Source: Cavia porcellus
Lineage: Eukaryota > Chordata > Mammalia > Rodentia > Caviidae
NCBI RefSeq assembly: GCF_034190915.1
Contig: NW_026947503.1
Span: forward strand, 25,812,532-25,876,531
Length of the DNA: 64,000 nucleotides
Direction of reading: 5' to 3'
Both the position numbers and the translations under genes were made by a program. Numbering within the stretch: position 1 is the stretch's first letter; the number at the start of each line of letters is the position of its first letter. This document shows, one piece after another, positions 33,427-64,000 of this stretch. A model generated the notes under the pieces. The model did not search any database. It worked only from the letters and a program-made list of their open reading frames with translations, and had not been told where the DNA came from.

Positions 33427-33464
33427 CCCGCCCCGCCCCGCCCCGCCCCGCCCCGCCCCGCCCC
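33427..33464 (+). repeat. CCCCG tandem array (Sp1-type GC boxes)
   Basis: CCCG followed by six CCCCG units and CCCC, about 210 bp before the FECH start codon. Each junction is a GC box (GGGGCGGGG on the minus strand). The same strand has eight runs of three or four G and can form G-quadruplexes. Confidence 0.9.
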
Positions 33465-33571
33465 AGCAGCGAATGACTGGCTCCTTGAGGAGGGCGTGTC
33501 TTCGTCAGGCCCCGCCTCTACCCGGCAGCAAATGGGCGAGTGCCTGCAAAGGCGCTGGTTGCCGCCACATA

Positions 33572-33577
33572 TGATAA
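33572..33577 (+). promoter_or_regulatory. FECH: GATA motif in FECH promoter
   Basis: TGATAA, an exact WGATAR match, 97 bp before the FECH ATG. Human FECH has GATA-1 control in erythroid cells, so this is a plausible site. Confidence 0.45.
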
Positions 33578-33673
33578 GGGACTGGGCCCCTGATGGGCAG
33601 CGCTTCCCCAGTTCTGCTCTAGTTGGGCCAGTACCCCAAGGCACCGCGGTTCTCTGCCTAGGCTGCTCCGGAA

Positions 33674-63825
<30,152 letters not shown>

Positions 63826-64000
63826 CCCGGAGAACTCTGTCGGATTAGGCAAATGCCCCACATCTAGACTCCTCAGATGGGGGGAGGACACTGTTTAGAG
63901 ACCAAAGAAGGAAGCCACATCAGTGTCTGCATGGCCTTTGGGCACAGCTGTGATTTTGTGAGAAATGGACTCTGAAATTGTACGGAGAGACTTTCAGTTT
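63826..64000 (+). other. FECH: FECH 3' UTR (cut by window edge)
   Basis: Sequence after the TGA with no AATAAA before the window ends, so the FECH transcript continues to the right. Confidence 0.85.

Noticed and set aside
33134..33574. 146-codon frame across the FECH promoter
   Set aside because: It owes its length to GC richness and the CCCCG array, whose translation is a Pro/Ala/Arg repeat. No homologue comes to mind.

Overview
The window is mammalian nuclear DNA carrying two single-copy housekeeping genes in tandem on the + strand. The first is the 3' part of NARS1 (cytosolic asparaginyl-tRNA synthetase): 13 coding exons between 9138 and 25047, with the first roughly 31 codons upstream of the window. 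The second is the whole coding sequence of FECH (ferrochelatase, the last enzyme of haem synthesis): 11 exons between 33674 and 63825, with the 3' UTR running off the right edge. NARS1 and FECH are also neighbours on the same strand in human (chromosome 18q21, from memory), so this is a conserved syntenic block. Every exon junction keeps the reading frame. The FECH exon lengths equal the human ones except exon 2, which is 3 nt longer, giving 424 residues against 423.

The repeats point to a non-murine rodent. There are B1 (7SL-type) SINEs with the internal duplication, composite B4-type (B1+ID) SINEs, and about 38 ID-type SINEs with a tRNA-Ala(TGC)-like head. I lean weakly towards a castorimorph such as beaver, but the sequence alone does not settle the species.

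Layout: 1-9137 is NARS1 intron packed with repeats (LTR-like remnant, nested SINEs, antisense L1 3' end). 9138-25047 holds the NARS1 exons, and one intron (17981-23201) contains a complete ORF2-less LINE of about 3.2 kb bounded by a 12-bp target-site duplication. 25048-33150 is the NARS1 3' UTR and intergenic DNA. 33150-33960 is a CpG-rich promoter and first exon of FECH, with a CCCCG tandem array, a GATA motif and an NF-E2-like motif. 33741-63825 holds the FECH introns and exons.

The two products are not in one pathway: NARS1 charges tRNA-Asn in the cytosol, and FECH inserts iron into protoporphyrin IX at the mitochondrial inner membrane. I found no new protein-coding system. The items most worth a second look are the HAL1-like ORF2-less LINE and its 5'-truncated relative, a recursive-splice-like AG|GTAAG motif 46 nt upstream of FECH exon 4, a templated 30-bp insertion inside a B1 SINE, and a 30-nt U2 snRNA retrofragment.
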